Notes under the pieces: model-generated | Database searches by the model: none | Told to the model about the DNA's origin: nothing | What the model saw: the letters and a program-made list of their open reading frames with translations, nothing else | NCBI GenBank assembly: GCA_033852135.1 | Contig: JAWSVB010000022.1 | Coordinates: 62,001 to 126,000 of the forward strand | DNA: 64,000 nucleotides | Reading direction: 5' to 3' | From: QZLE01 sp033852135 | GTDB taxonomy: Bacteria; Pseudomonadota; Gammaproteobacteria; QZLD01 | Shown here: positions 8,443 through 17,470 of the stretch, one piece after another | Numbering within the stretch: position 1 is the stretch's first letter | Layout of the letters: every line of letters begins with the position of its first letter | Program-made: the position numbers and the translations under genes

Positions 8443-11400
8443 TTACTCATCTGCTCCGTATGCATTTTGTGACAACTGAGAGTAGTAGTTGTAGCGAGCA
8501 ATAGCTTGAATCTGAGATTCAGCAGCGTATTTCTCAGCTACTTCTGGCTTCATAGTCCATAACATGTTGAAGCGCGGTTCGCTCTTCAGGAAGTCAATGT
8601 ATGGAACATGTGGCTTCTTAGAGTCAACCACTAATGGGTTATCTCCGTTTTCAGCACGACGTGGGTCGAATGTGAATAGAGGCCAGTGACCAGTGCTAAC
8701 AGCAAGTTGCTGTTGTCTATGGTTATCAATCATGTTGATACCGTGCGCAATACATGGAGAGTACGCAAGGATGATTGATGGACCATCATAAGCTTCTGCT
8801 TCACGGATAGCTTTAAGTGTATGTGCATCTTTTGCACCGTATGCAATTTGAGCAACATAAACGTGGCCGTAAGACATAGCCATTAGAGCCAAGTCTTTCT
8901 TACCGTTTGGCTTACCGCCAGCAGCGAACTTAGCAATAGCACCACGAGGTGTTGCTTTAGAGTTCTGTCCACCAGTGTTTGAGTAAACCTCAGTATCCAT
9001 AACAAGAATGTTAACATTCGAATCAGATGCGATAACGTGATCTAGACCACCGTAACCGATGTCATATGCCCAGCCGTCACCACCAATGATCCAAACACTC
9101 TTCTTAGAAAGGTCTTCAGATACACTTTGCAGTTCACGAGAATCGAATGAATCGATTCCAGCAAGCTTTTCGCGTAGAGCTTGAATACGATCTCTTTGTG
9201 CTTCGATACCCTCTTCAGTAGTCTCGTCAGCATTAAGGATTGCATCAGCAAGGTCAGTTCCAACTTTATCAGCTAGCTTTCTTGTTAGCTCTTCAGCGTA
9301 AACACGACGCTTGTCAACAGCAACACGTAGACCCATACCAAACTCAGCATTATCTTCAAATAGTGAGTTATTCCATGTTGGACCACGACCGTTTTTGTCT
9401 TGAGCCCATGGAGTTGTTGGCATGTTACCGCCGTAGATTGAAGAACAACCTGTAGCATTAGCAGCAAGCATTCTGTCGCCGTATAACTGAGATATAAGTC
9501 TGATGTATGGTGTTTCACCACATCCAGTACAAGCTCCAGGGAACTCGAATAGTGGACGAAGCATTGAAACGCCTTTTACAGAGTCCTGCTTAACAATCTT
9601 ACGGTCAGCATCTGGAATCTGATTCAGGAAGAAGTCCCAGCACTCGCTTTCAGTTTTACGAAGCTCTGGTGTGTAGTGAACCATGTTAAGTGCTTTTTTG
9701 CCTTCGTTCTGCTTATCTTTTGCAGGGCAGATATCAGCACATAGGCCACAACCAGTACAATCTTCTGGAGCAACTTGGAAAGATATTTGAGCGCCTTCTC
9801 CAAAGTGCTTAGCGCCTTTAGCAGCAGCATACTTGAAGGTTTCAGGAGCATTTGCAGCCTGGTCTTCAGTGAATACTTTGCTTCTTAGGCAAGCATGTGG
9901 ACATACAAATGTACATTTACCACATTGGATACATACGTCTTTTTCCCAAACTGGAATCTCAAGAGCAATATTACGCTTCTCATACTGAGTAGTTGCTGTT
10001 GGGAATACACCGTCGTTTGGCATTTTAGATACAGGTAGATCGTCACCACGTCCAGCAATGATCTCTCCAAGCACGTCCTTAACAAATTCAGGAGCATTAG
10101 CTGGTACAGGATCCATTAGGGTAAATGTTCCGTCAGCAGCACTTGGGATTTCAAGCTGTTGTAGCTGGTCTAGTGTTTCGTCGATAGCTTTAAAGTTAAG
10201 CTCAACAACATCTTGACCTTTCTTGCTGTATGTTTTCTTAGCAGCATCTTTAATAGCTTCGATTGCTTTCTCTTTTGGAAGTACGTTAGAGATTGCGAAG
10301 AAGCAAGTTTGCATGATGGTATTAATTCTAGTACCCATGCCTGTGTGCTCAGCAACCTTGAACGCATCAATGAAGTAAACAGAGATGTTTTTATCAATGA
10401 TTTGCTGTTGCATATGCTTAGGGAAAGTACCCCAAACTTTATCAGCAGGCTCTTGAGTGTTCAGTAGGAATACTGAATCTTTAGCTGCCTTCTTGATCAT
10501 GTCGATTTTCTCTAGGAAACCAGGCATGTGGCAAGCGATAAAGTTAGCTCTTCCATCTTCAATAAGATATGGAGAACGCATCGGTTTTGGGCCGAATCTC
10601 AAGTGAGAAACTGTACCAGCACCAGATTTCTTCGAATCATATACGAAGTAACCTTGAGTATACTGGTCTGTACCTTCACCAATAATTTTAATTGAGTTTT
10701 TGTTTGCGCCAACAGTTCCATCAGCACCAAGACCGTAGAACAGAGCCTGTACTGCGTCGTTGTGAACATCAGTTGTAAAACTGTGATCGTAATCAATGCT
10801 TGAACCAGAAAGGTCATCATTGATACCAACAGTGAAACCGTTCTTTGGCTTATCTTTGCTTAGCTCGTCAAAGATACCTTTGATCATAGCAGGTGTGTAT
10901 TCTTTTGAAGACAGACCATAGCGACCACCAACTACGATTGGCATCTCGCCGAATGCTTTCTCGCCTGAAAGAGCGTCTTGAGCAACTGCAGTAACAACAT
11001 CTTTATATAGAGGCTCACCAGCAGCTCCTGGCTCTTTGCATCTGTCCATAACTGCAACTTTCTTAACAGTTTTTGGAAGAGCAGCAAGTAGTGCTTTCTC
11101 ATCGAATGGACGGTATAGACGGCATTTTAGAACACCAACTTTCTCACCAGATGCAACCAGACCTTCAACAGTCTCATGTGTTGTATCGCCAGCAGAACCC
11201 ATGATGATGATAACTTTTTCAGCATCTTCAGCACCGAAGTATTCAAACAGCTTGTATTGACGACCAGTTAGCTTAGCAAACTTGTCCATAGCTTTTTGAA
11301 CGATACCAGGCATCGCTTCGTAGTGTTTGTTTACAGTCTCACGGCCCTGGAAGTATACGTCAGGGTTTTGAGCTGTTCCGCGAATAGTAGGATTTTCAGG

Positions 11401-12030
11401 AGACATATTGCGGTTTCTGTGCGCGCGAATAAGATCTTCGTCAATCATTTGTCTAACAATATCTTCAGAGACATCAGTTACCTTAGATACTTCGTGAGAG
11501 GTTCTGAAACCATCAAAGAAGTGAAGAACAGGCACTCTAGCTTCTAGAGTAGATGCATATGAGATAAGAGCCATATCCATTGCTTCTTGCACAGAGTTAG
11601 ACGAAAGGAAAGCGTATCCTGTTTGTCTTGCTGACATTACGTCACTGTGGTCACCAAAGATAGATAGAGCTTGAGCTGCTAAAGATCTAGCAGAAACATG
11701 GATAACAGATGGTGTTAATTCACCAGCAATTTTATACATGTTTGGAATCTTAAGGAGTAGACCTTGAGATGCGGTGAATGTAGTGGTCATTGCACCAGCT
11801 TGAAGTGCACCGTGTACTGCACCTGCAGCTCCGGCCTCACTCTGCATTTCAACTACTTCAGGAATTGTTCCCCAAAGGTTGGTTTGTCCTTTTGCTGACC
11901 ATTCATCTGCCCACTCACCCATGTTTGAAGATGGTGTAATAGGGTAGATACATAGTACGTCACTACAAAGGTGTGCGATTTTCGCAGCAGCTTCGTTTCC
12001 GTCAATAATTGCAGTTTTTTGATCTGCCAT
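8443..12030 (-). CDS. nifJ: Pyruvate:ferredoxin (flavodoxin) oxidoreductase
   Basis: 1195 residues, the full length of the single-chain homodimeric enzyme. It oxidises pyruvate with CoA to acetyl-CoA and CO2, reducing ferredoxin or flavodoxin, in the cytoplasm. Domains in order: pyrimidine-binding (YPITPSSNMGEWADEW near residue 30), gamma domain, two 4Fe-4S ferredoxin clusters (CIQCGKCTFVC near 690 and CTGCGLCADIC near 745), then the TPP-binding region with CTGCGETPY and ATGCSSIYGGNMPTTPW. All expected cysteines are present. CGGAGA precedes the ATG. Monocistronic with its own terminator. The physiological electron acceptor is not encoded in the window. The enzyme is oxygen-sensitive, so it argues for anaerobic or microaerobic growth. 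Confidence 0.95.
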   Translation of the reverse strand: MADQKTAIIDGNEAAAKIAHLCSDVLCIYPITPSSNMGEWADEWSAKGQTNLWGTIPEVVEMQSEAGAAGAVHGALQAGAMTTTFTASQGLLLKIPNMYKIAGELTPSVIHVSARSLAAQALSIFGDHSDVMSARQTGYAFLSSNSVQEAMDMALISYASTLEARVPVLHFFDGFRTSHEVSKVTDVSEDIVRQMIDEDLIRAHRNRNMSPENPTIRGTAQNPDVYFQGRETVNKHYEAMPGIVQKAMDKFAKLTGRQYKLFEYFGAEDAEKVIIIMGSAGDTTHETVEGLVASGEKVGVLKCRLYRPFDEKALLAALPKTVKKVAVMDRCKEPGAAGEPLYKDVVTAVAQDALSGEKAFGEMPIVVGGRYGLSSKEYTPAMIKGIFDELSKDKPKNGFTVGINDDLSGSSIDYDHSFTTDVHNDAVQALFYGLGADGTVGANKNSIKIIGEGTDQYTQGYFVYDSKKSGAGTVSHLRFGPKPMRSPYLIEDGRANFIACHMPGFLEKIDMIKKAAKDSVFLLNTQEPADKVWGTFPKHMQQQIIDKNISVYFIDAFKVAEHTGMGTRINTIMQTCFFAISNVLPKEKAIEAIKDAAKKTYSKKGQDVVELNFKAIDETLDQLQQLEIPSAADGTFTLMDPVPANAPEFVKDVLGEIIAGRGDDLPVSKMPNDGVFPTATTQYEKRNIALEIPVWEKDVCIQCGKCTFVCPHACLRSKVFTEDQAANAPETFKYAAAKGAKHFGEGAQISFQVAPEDCTGCGLCADICPAKDKQNEGKKALNMVHYTPELRKTESECWDFFLNQIPDADRKIVKQDSVKGVSMLRPLFEFPGACTGCGETPYIRLISQLYGDRMLAANATGCSSIYGGNMPTTPWAQDKNGRGPTWNNSLFEDNAEFGMGLRVAVDKRRVYAEELTRKLADKVGTDLADAILNADETTEEGIEAQRDRIQALREKLAGIDSFDSRELQSVSEDLSKKSVWIIGGDGWAYDIGYGGLDHVIASDSNVNILVMDTEVYSNTGGQNSKATPRGAIAKFAAGGKPNGKKDLALMAMSYGHVYVAQIAYGAKDAHTLKAIREAEAYDGPSIILAYSPCIAHGINMIDNHRQQQLAVSTGHWPLFTFDPRRAENGDNPLVVDSKKPHVPYIDFLKSEPRFNMLWTMKPEVAEKYAAESQIQAIARYNYYSQLSQNAYGADE

Positions 12031-12471
12031 GGCGGTCTCCGAGATGTTGTTAATGAAATATTTTGTGTTTCGTCTGCATAAAATGCAGTCCGACGGCAGA
12101 TTATACGTAAGTGATTTTCTAAAGGCTAGTTTGAAGCCTTAATAATGAGGATTTGCTAGTTAATTAAATACTTATGCATATTTGATTAATAGTAAACCAT
12201 CAAAAGTTAGCTGCACCAAATTGTAAAAATAATTGTTTTTACGCTAAATGGTTACGTAACTTTGTTAATTAAAAGTTAAAAAATCACATCATCTTGAGTA
12301 ACTATATTTACAGAAAAATATGGGATAGAATAATTTACTCATTTTTTGCCAGTTTTTGCGCCATTTTACCAATTTACACAAAAAACAGGCTTGGGAAATT
12401 AGTCAATTATTATGCAAAATATCAATATATTTGAAACTGAAGTTCAATTTGAAGTAGGTGTTTGGGATTAC
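12031..12471. other. Divergent intergenic region nifJ / Bax-like gene
   Basis: About 440 bp, strongly AT-rich, with promoters for both directions expected. Visible inverted repeats are GTAAAAA/TTTTTAC (12223-12229 and 12236-12242) and TTTGAT/ATCAAA (12181-12186 and 12199-12204). The latter is too widely spaced to be an FNR box. An in-frame ATG at 12412 would extend the Bax-like protein by 20 residues but has no good ribosome binding site. Confidence 0.5.
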
Positions 12472-13284
12472 ATGAATAAAAGATTACTTGTTTTAGTTTT
12501 TTCTTGGTTGTTTCTGGTTGCGTTAGTTGTATTTAGGGCAAACATTGCAGGTTTTATTCAGACCAAACCAATTGTTTATGGTGATGAGAAGAAGATTGCA
12601 TCAACAACTATGGTAAAGCCCGACTTTTCCCAATTTACTGATGTGATGGTTAAAAAGGATAAATTTATTCAATATTTAAAGCCTTATATTGAAGCTAGTA
12701 ATAGTGAGGTTTTAGAAGTAAGAAAAAATTTGCTACGGCTTAAACTGGTTGCTGAAACAAGTGCGCTGAATGATTCGGATAGATCATATCTGAAAGCGAT
12801 TGCAGATATTTACCGTTGCCCAGGTGAAATAAAAGAGGATAAAGCTGTAATTAACGAGCTTTTGACAAGGGTTGATATTGTTCCTGTATCGCTTGCTCTA
12901 GCGCAAGCAGCTAATGAAACAGCTTGGGGAACATCAAGATTTGCAGTTGACGGTAATAACTACTTCGGAATTTGGTGTTTTAAACCTGGATGTGGGATGG
13001 TTCCAAGATCTCGCGGTAATGGTGAAAAGCATGAGGTGGCTAAATTTGATACCCCTCAAGGTTCAGCTTTTTATTATCTCAAGCAACTTAATAGCCATAA
13101 AAACTATGAGTTACTTCGTGATTTACGTAGTGCATCAAGAGAGTCAGAAGATAAGGTTATATCAGGTGCCATGTTAGCTGATGGGGTTGTAAACTATTCA
13201 GCAATTGGACAAAAATATGTTGATTCAATTCGCGCCATCATCAGGGTTAATAAATTAGAACGCTTTGATTTTATTATTCCCTAA
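12472..13284 (+). CDS. Bax-family glucosaminidase-like protein
   Basis: 270 residues from the ATG at 12472, preferred over 12412 because an AGGTG lies upstream and the N-terminus then starts directly with a membrane anchor (residues 4-24). The rest is periplasmic. The segment TRVDIVPVSLALAQAANETAWGTSRF, then NNYFGIWC and the C-terminal QLNSHKNYELLRDLR, follow E. coli Bax, a member of the GH73-like endo-beta-N-acetylglucosaminidase superfamily. The glutamate in AANETAWG is the expected catalytic acid. A role in peptidoglycan trimming is inferred from the family; physiological data on Bax are thin. The next gene, 103 bp downstream, is another anchored putative hydrolase. Confidence 0.8.
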   Translation: MNKRLLVLVFSWLFLVALVVFRANIAGFIQTKPIVYGDEKKIASTTMVKPDFSQFTDVMVKKDKFIQYLKPYIEASNSEVLEVRKNLLRLKLVAETSALNDSDRSYLKAIADIYRCPGEIKEDKAVINELLTRVDIVPVSLALAQAANETAWGTSRFAVDGNNYFGIWCFKPGCGMVPRSRGNGEKHEVAKFDTPQGSAFYYLKQLNSHKNYELLRDLRSASRESEDKVISGAMLADGVVNYSAIGQKYVDSIRAIIRVNKLERFDFIIP

Positions 13285-13292
13285 GCTTTTAT

Positions 13293-13375
13293 AAATAAGT
13301 TGTTACAAATAAGTTGTTATAAATAGGCAGTTAAAAATAAGCCGCCATAAATTAGCTGAATAAATTAACTATTGT
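13293..13375 (+). repeat. Degenerate 14-bp tandem repeat
   Basis: Starts at 13293, 13307, 13321 and 13335 with exact 14-bp spacing, then 13349 (13 bp) and 13362 (partial). Units 1 and 2 differ by one base (AAATAAGTTGTTAC and AAATAAGTTGTTAT); later units decay (AAATAGGCAGTTAA, AAATAAGCCGCCAT, AAATTAGCTGAAT). It fills nearly all of the gap between the two genes. Confidence 0.65.
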
Positions 13376-13387
13376 GGAAAATAAAAT

Positions 13388-14158
13388 ATGAGCACATTTA
13401 AAGCACTCAGGGTATTTATTCTACTATTTATATTGTTATTGGTTTCTGGTGGAGTTTATTTGGATAAGGCTAGAAGCACTGATTGGAATGACCCGTTATG
13501 GGTTGTTGTTTACCCAATAAATGGTGATGGTAGTGAAGTAAGTCAGAAATATATCAACAAACTACAAGAGAAAAGGTTTGAGCCCGTTGAAAATTTCTTT
13601 AGTAGAGAAGCAGAAAAATACGATCTTGGCCTTACCTCCCCAATCAAAGTTTTGTTAGCTCCAGAATTAAAACAGATTCCACCTGAGCCTCCGCAGGGTG
13701 GTTCAATGCTTTCTACTATCATTTGGAGCATTAAGATGCGCTATTGGGTGTATGCCAATAGTAATTATGATGGGCCAACTGATATTAAAATATTCTTGAA
13801 ATATTATGACAATATTGAAAATCAACCAGTGCCAGATTCCTTAGGTATACAAAATGGTCTTTACGCAGTCGTTAATGCATTTGCTCTAAAAAAGATGGGG
13901 GCAAAAAATAATGTAGTTCTTGCTCACGAATTACTGCATACAGTTGGCGCTATAGATAAGTATGATATGAATACCACCCTCCCTTTATACCCATTGGGTT
14001 ATGCTGAACCAGATAAGAAACCTATTTACCCTCAAGTAAAAGCAGAAATAATGGGGGGTAGGGTACCTATTGCTAGAGATAAGGCTGTGATGCCTGCAGG
14101 TTTGAAAACTACAGTTATTGGCCGCAATACAGCTGCTGAGATAGGTTGGATTGAATAA
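13388..14158 (+). CDS. Membrane-anchored putative zinc metalloprotease (HExxHxxGxxD)
   Basis: 256 residues, family not recognised with certainty. One hydrophobic segment at residues 7-24 acts as signal anchor, leaving a periplasmic domain. Residues 180-190 read HELLHTVGAID, which fits the extended zinc motif HExxHxxGxxH/D of metzincin-type proteases with aspartate in the third ligand position, as known for snapalysins. A later methionine (EIMGG or AVMPAG) could be the Met-turn. It lies 103 bp after the Bax-like gene, and both are predicted periplasmic hydrolases, so joint action on the cell wall or envelope proteins is possible but unproven. Catalytic activity is inferred from the motif alone. 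Confidence 0.7.
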   Translation: MSTFKALRVFILLFILLLVSGGVYLDKARSTDWNDPLWVVVYPINGDGSEVSQKYINKLQEKRFEPVENFFSREAEKYDLGLTSPIKVLLAPELKQIPPEPPQGGSMLSTIIWSIKMRYWVYANSNYDGPTDIKIFLKYYDNIENQPVPDSLGIQNGLYAVVNAFALKKMGAKNNVVLAHELLHTVGAIDKYDMNTTLPLYPLGYAEPDKKPIYPQVKAEIMGGRVPIARDKAVMPAGLKTTVIGRNTAAEIGWIE

Positions 14159-14287
14159 TAAAAGTTCTTAAGCTAGTCACTATGTGCGCCCATAGTATAT
14201 TGCTAGTGATATGTTTTATGAAATATCTGATTTTTATGCTATTTTGACCACCAGTAATAGTGCACTGATTATTAATGGAATAAATTT

Positions 14288-15070
14288 ATGCTAACTAGAT
14301 ATCATATACATATTGTAGATGATGAGCTTACTAACATAATCCTGTTAGAAAAGATGTTAAAAAATGATGGTTTCAAAGTATCTATTTCGCGCTCTGGAAT
14401 TGAATGTCTGGAGCAAATCCAAGAGGTTCGTCCAGACATAATATTGCTTGATGTAATGATGCCTGAGATGAGTGGATTTGAAACCTGTAAGCATATTCGA
14501 AAAAATCCAGACTTAGGTGATATTCCGGTAATATTTGTAACCGCTCTTGACGATCGTGACGCTATAACCAAAGCATATAAATCTGGAGCTACGGACTACG
14601 TAGTGAAACCAGTTCGCCTTGATGAGTTAAGAGAGAAAATTAGAAGTGTTTTGCATATGCAAAATCTCGTCAAAGATAAATCGCGTCTATTGAAAATTAA
14701 CAGTGAGGCTGTCGTTTTGGTACGGCATATCATGCAAAGCCTCTCTATGGTTAAAAGGGTAGATAATTTAAAAGATGTAGTAGAGCGCAATAATGATACA
14801 GTTTGTGATCTATTGCAGCAGGCAAAACTAGCCTTAGCTAATAATGATGCTAGTGGTGTTGAAGCATCAATTGAGCAGTCATTAGGCTTATTACAGTTTA
14901 CGGATAAAACTGGAGCTCAGCTATCGGCTTTTGCAGAAGCATTAGAGATGATTACAGATTTGATGGAAGGTATATCCATGGCTGGTGCTGATGAAATTGC
15001 GGTGACCAAAGCCGACCATGAAAAAATTGATGAGCTTATCTCTAGATTAGATATTGAAAAGTTTCATTAA
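14288..15070 (+). CDS. Response regulator with alpha-helical output domain
   Basis: 260 residues. N-terminal receiver at about 6-125 with acidic pair D11/D12, phospho-acceptor D55 (IILLDVMMPEMSGFE), T85 and K107 (VVKP), all intact. The C-terminal 130 residues are predicted mostly helical (KLALANNDASGVEASIEQSLGLL) and carry no DNA-binding, GGDEF, EAL or HD motif; output could be protein-protein. The gene is convergent with the histidine kinase gene that follows, and their ends are only 29 bp apart, so the two may be partners even though not co-transcribed. A short inverted repeat ACTATG/CATAGT lies upstream near 14179-14196. Confidence 0.8.
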   Translation: MLTRYHIHIVDDELTNIILLEKMLKNDGFKVSISRSGIECLEQIQEVRPDIILLDVMMPEMSGFETCKHIRKNPDLGDIPVIFVTALDDRDAITKAYKSGATDYVVKPVRLDELREKIRSVLHMQNLVKDKSRLLKINSEAVVLVRHIMQSLSMVKRVDNLKDVVERNNDTVCDLLQQAKLALANNDASGVEASIEQSLGLLQFTDKTGAQLSAFAEALEMITDLMEGISMAGADEIAVTKADHEKIDELISRLDIEKFH

Positions 15071-15099
15071 GCAGGTGCTGCGTGTTGATTTGTTTTGAT

Positions 15100-16638
15100 C
15101 TAAAACAAATCAACATTTGAGAAATCAGTTGAATTATCATCACTCCCTTTTTTTGTTTCACGCTCTTCTGTAATGGCAACTTCTTCAGTTTCTTCTTCAG
15201 CTGCAGTCACCATTGTTAATTCATTGGCAACTGGTTCTTTAGCTGCTGCTTCATCAACCGGTTCTTTATCAGTTGGTTCATTATTAATTATGGTTTCTTC
15301 AATCTGTACCTCTTCGAACACTTCTTCTTCGGCTAACATCTGTTCAAATTGAGGAGATGTGGTATTTAAGATCTCTTTTATAGCCAGGTCACTGTCAGAG
15401 TTATATTCTAGCTGCTGTTTTTCTGAATGCTCGTAGGGGATGGTGATTTTTATCTGACTTCCTTCTGCCCCTGTTTTCTCTAGGTTGATTATTCCATTAT
15501 GAATTTTTAATATCTCACTACAGATAGATAGCCCTAATCCTGTTCCATCTGGATTGCTCTCATTGTCATCATTGAAATAATATTTTTGAAAAACTGTTTC
15601 AGTAGGGCGGTTAAAGCCATGACCTTGGTCGTAAATTAATATCTCAAGGGCAGGTTCATCATTGAGAGTAGTATCTTTAAATGAGATCTCAATTTTTTTG
15701 TTTTTGTCAGAGTATGTGGCAGCATTGCTAATAAGGTTGTCAAATAGCTGTATCATCAGGTTTTTATCGCAAACTATTTTTGAATCATCTTCTTGCATGC
15801 CTATATCTACAAGTATATTTTTTTCGGTTAATAGATTGTTTACGTTATCCAGTGACTGCTTAATAATTTTACTTATTTTTTGGGACTGAAATTCAAGTTC
15901 AATTCTGCCGCACTCAAGCCGGGCTAAATCAACTAAATCATCCAGCATGTGCTGAAGTTTATGTCCGCTTTCATTAATATATTCGAAGTATTCTTTTATT
16001 TTTTCTTTAGGGCTGGATTCATACTTTACTAGACCAATTTTAGCAAAGCTAAGAATGCCGTGCAGTGCATTTCTAAGCCCATGAGATTTCTTGGCAATAA
16101 ATTCAGATTTTGACCGGTCTAATGCAACAACCTTATCTTTTTCAGCTGCAAATACTGATACTTTCGCATCAATAATTTCATCCATATTTGTCTGTAAATA
16201 TATTGCCTTTTGCTGAGCTTCATTTCTTTGTTGCTCTAACTCTTGATTTTGATTGCGTAAGTTAAAAAGCTCACTATAGGTATTTATTTTTTCAGCCAGA
16301 TTTCTTTGTATGCATCCTTTAGGTATTTGGTGGATGATTTGCTCTTTGGAAATATGAAAATCAATTGGAGTGCTTTTTTCAGAAACAATTATTATTGGAG
16401 TGATTTGGCTTTTAGTTGCAATCTGGGCTTTTAAAGCGGCTAGCATCTCTTGTTTTTCAAGAAAATGGTCCTCTATGACGATAGAAGTATATTCTTCCTG
16501 GTTAAAAGCGGTGATTATTTCATCTAAATTTACTTTAAGAGTGAAATCGATATTGCTGTTTTCTATGCTGTCCGCAATGCTTTTATTGAGATCTGAGTTA
16601 TTGACTGCGATTAATACTTTACTGTTCTTTGCACTCAT
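15100..16638 (-). CDS. Histidine kinase with degenerate H-box and pseudo-receiver
   Basis: 512 residues, no membrane segment. Residues 1-120 look like a receiver fold lacking a clear acidic pocket. A coiled coil follows (about 125-175), then a HisKA domain with H186 in the sequence SHGLRNAL. The glutamate normally after the histidine is glycine (G187), while the N at H+4 is kept. The ATPase domain is complete: N-box NLISNAA, G1 DQGHGF, G2 DGTGLGLSI. After about residue 400 comes a long acidic Glu/Thr-rich tail. In HisKA kinases the HE glutamate supports autophosphorylation and the T/N at H+4 supports phosphatase activity, so a phosphatase-biased protein is a reasonable inference. The response regulator at 14288 is convergent and adjacent. 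Confidence 0.8.
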   Translation of the reverse strand: MSAKNSKVLIAVNNSDLNKSIADSIENSNIDFTLKVNLDEIITAFNQEEYTSIVIEDHFLEKQEMLAALKAQIATKSQITPIIIVSEKSTPIDFHISKEQIIHQIPKGCIQRNLAEKINTYSELFNLRNQNQELEQQRNEAQQKAIYLQTNMDEIIDAKVSVFAAEKDKVVALDRSKSEFIAKKSHGLRNALHGILSFAKIGLVKYESSPKEKIKEYFEYINESGHKLQHMLDDLVDLARLECGRIELEFQSQKISKIIKQSLDNVNNLLTEKNILVDIGMQEDDSKIVCDKNLMIQLFDNLISNAATYSDKNKKIEISFKDTTLNDEPALEILIYDQGHGFNRPTETVFQKYYFNDDNESNPDGTGLGLSICSEILKIHNGIINLEKTGAEGSQIKITIPYEHSEKQQLEYNSDSDLAIKEILNTTSPQFEQMLAEEEVFEEVQIEETIINNEPTDKEPVDEAAAKEPVANELTMVTAAEEETEEVAITEERETKKGSDDNSTDFSNVDLF

Positions 16639-16859
16639 AATAATTATTACCTTTGCGTTTGAACTTAGAAGCCACCAATAAACTTAAAAGCTGCTCATCA
16701 TTACTTTCCATCTAAGATATTATTTTAGACCAAAAAATACTGAATAGTAGGTAGTAACAAGGTTTTTTCTAGGAGTGAGAAATTGATATGGTTAACTTCA
16801 TTCAAGTAATATTGTTTTGATGTTTATAAAACTAGATTCAAAATTTTTCAATTTTTTAG

Positions 16860-16888
16860 TTGACGTTAAACATGTTTTCTAACATAAT
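16860..16888 (+). promoter_or_regulatory. Sigma70-type promoter of tRNA-Arg
   Basis: TTGACG (16860-16865), 17-bp spacer, CATAAT (16883-16888). Transcription would begin about 10 bp upstream of the mature tRNA 5' end. Confidence 0.7.
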
Positions 16889-16906
16889 CTGCCACCTCAA
16901 TGCAGT

Positions 16907-16983
16907 GCGCCCGTAGCTCAGCTGGATAGAGTACCTGGCTACGAACCAGGTGGTCGGAGGTTCGACTCCTTCCGGGCGCGCCA
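16907..16983 (+). tRNA. tRNA-Arg (ACG)
   Basis: Acceptor stem GCGCCCG (16907-16913) pairs with CGGGCGC (16973-16979), discriminator G and encoded CCA at 16981-16983. Anticodon stem CCTGG/CCAGG encloses loop CTACGAA with anticodon ACG at 16941-16943; the T-arm carries GGTTCGACTCC. After A-to-I editing by TadA it reads CGU, CGC and CGA. No integrated element follows it. Confidence 0.95.
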
Positions 16984-17097
16984 TTTTTCCTCTTTATTTT
17001 CTCCCAATGATAATTTCCCTCCAGTGCATTTCTTTGCATATTTTTTAAAGTTAACTATTCTTAAATTAGGCCTAAATAAAAACGAGGAGCCGATGGC

Positions 17098-17385
17098 ATG
17101 GCTAAATCTTTTATCGAACAGTTAGCAAATATAAATTCTACATCTTTTGACTTGATAGAGTCGCTAACTGATTACCAGCTCAAGAGAATGAAAAGTTATA
17201 CTAATTTGATGGCTAGTAGAGTCTCTGATTTTTCTGAGATTAAAGATACAAACGGATTACGAGAGTACTTGGTTGACCAAAATGATTTTGTCAGACAAAT
17301 TCTGCACAATGTTAATCAAGATAACAAAGAGCTAGCTACTTTGATTCAAGAGTACTCTGAAAAGATTAGAGATAGTAAGGGTTAG
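17098..17385 (+). CDS. Phasin-like protein
   Basis: 95 residues, all predicted helical, with amphipathic helices and no cysteine. The pattern (SFDLIESLTDYQLKRMKSYTNLMASRVSDFSEI, then a segment with FVRQILHNVNQDNKELATLIQEY) resembles the short phasin_2-type granule-associated proteins, which coat polyhydroxyalkanoate granules. GAGGAG sits 8 bases before the ATG at 17098; another ATG five bases upstream is out of frame. A terminator follows at once, so it is monocistronic. No PHA synthase is in the window. The phasin call is by pattern and should be held loosely. Confidence 0.6.
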   Translation: MAKSFIEQLANINSTSFDLIESLTDYQLKRMKSYTNLMASRVSDFSEIKDTNGLREYLVDQNDFVRQILHNVNQDNKELATLIQEYSEKIRDSKG

Positions 17386-17414
17386 AATCCTACTAAAAAA
17401 ATCCCTGAAGTGAG

Positions 17415-17449
17415 AAAAGCCATGGAAGATGTTATCCATGGCTTTTTTT
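17415..17449 (+). terminator. Rho-independent terminator after phasin-like gene
   Basis: GCCATGG, 10-nt loop, CCATGGC, then seven T. Confidence 0.85.
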
Positions 17450-17470
17450 ATGTTCTAGATATTCCAAAAG

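Noticed and set aside
12181..12204. Possible FNR site upstream of nifJ (TTTGAT...ATCAAA)
   Set aside because: The spacer is 12 bp, whereas FNR sites have TTGAT-N4-ATCAA; only the arms look similar.
16907..16983. Integration site of a mobile element at tRNA-Arg
   Set aside because: No integrase and no repeated tRNA 3' end downstream were seen; neighbouring genes look like ordinary chromosome.
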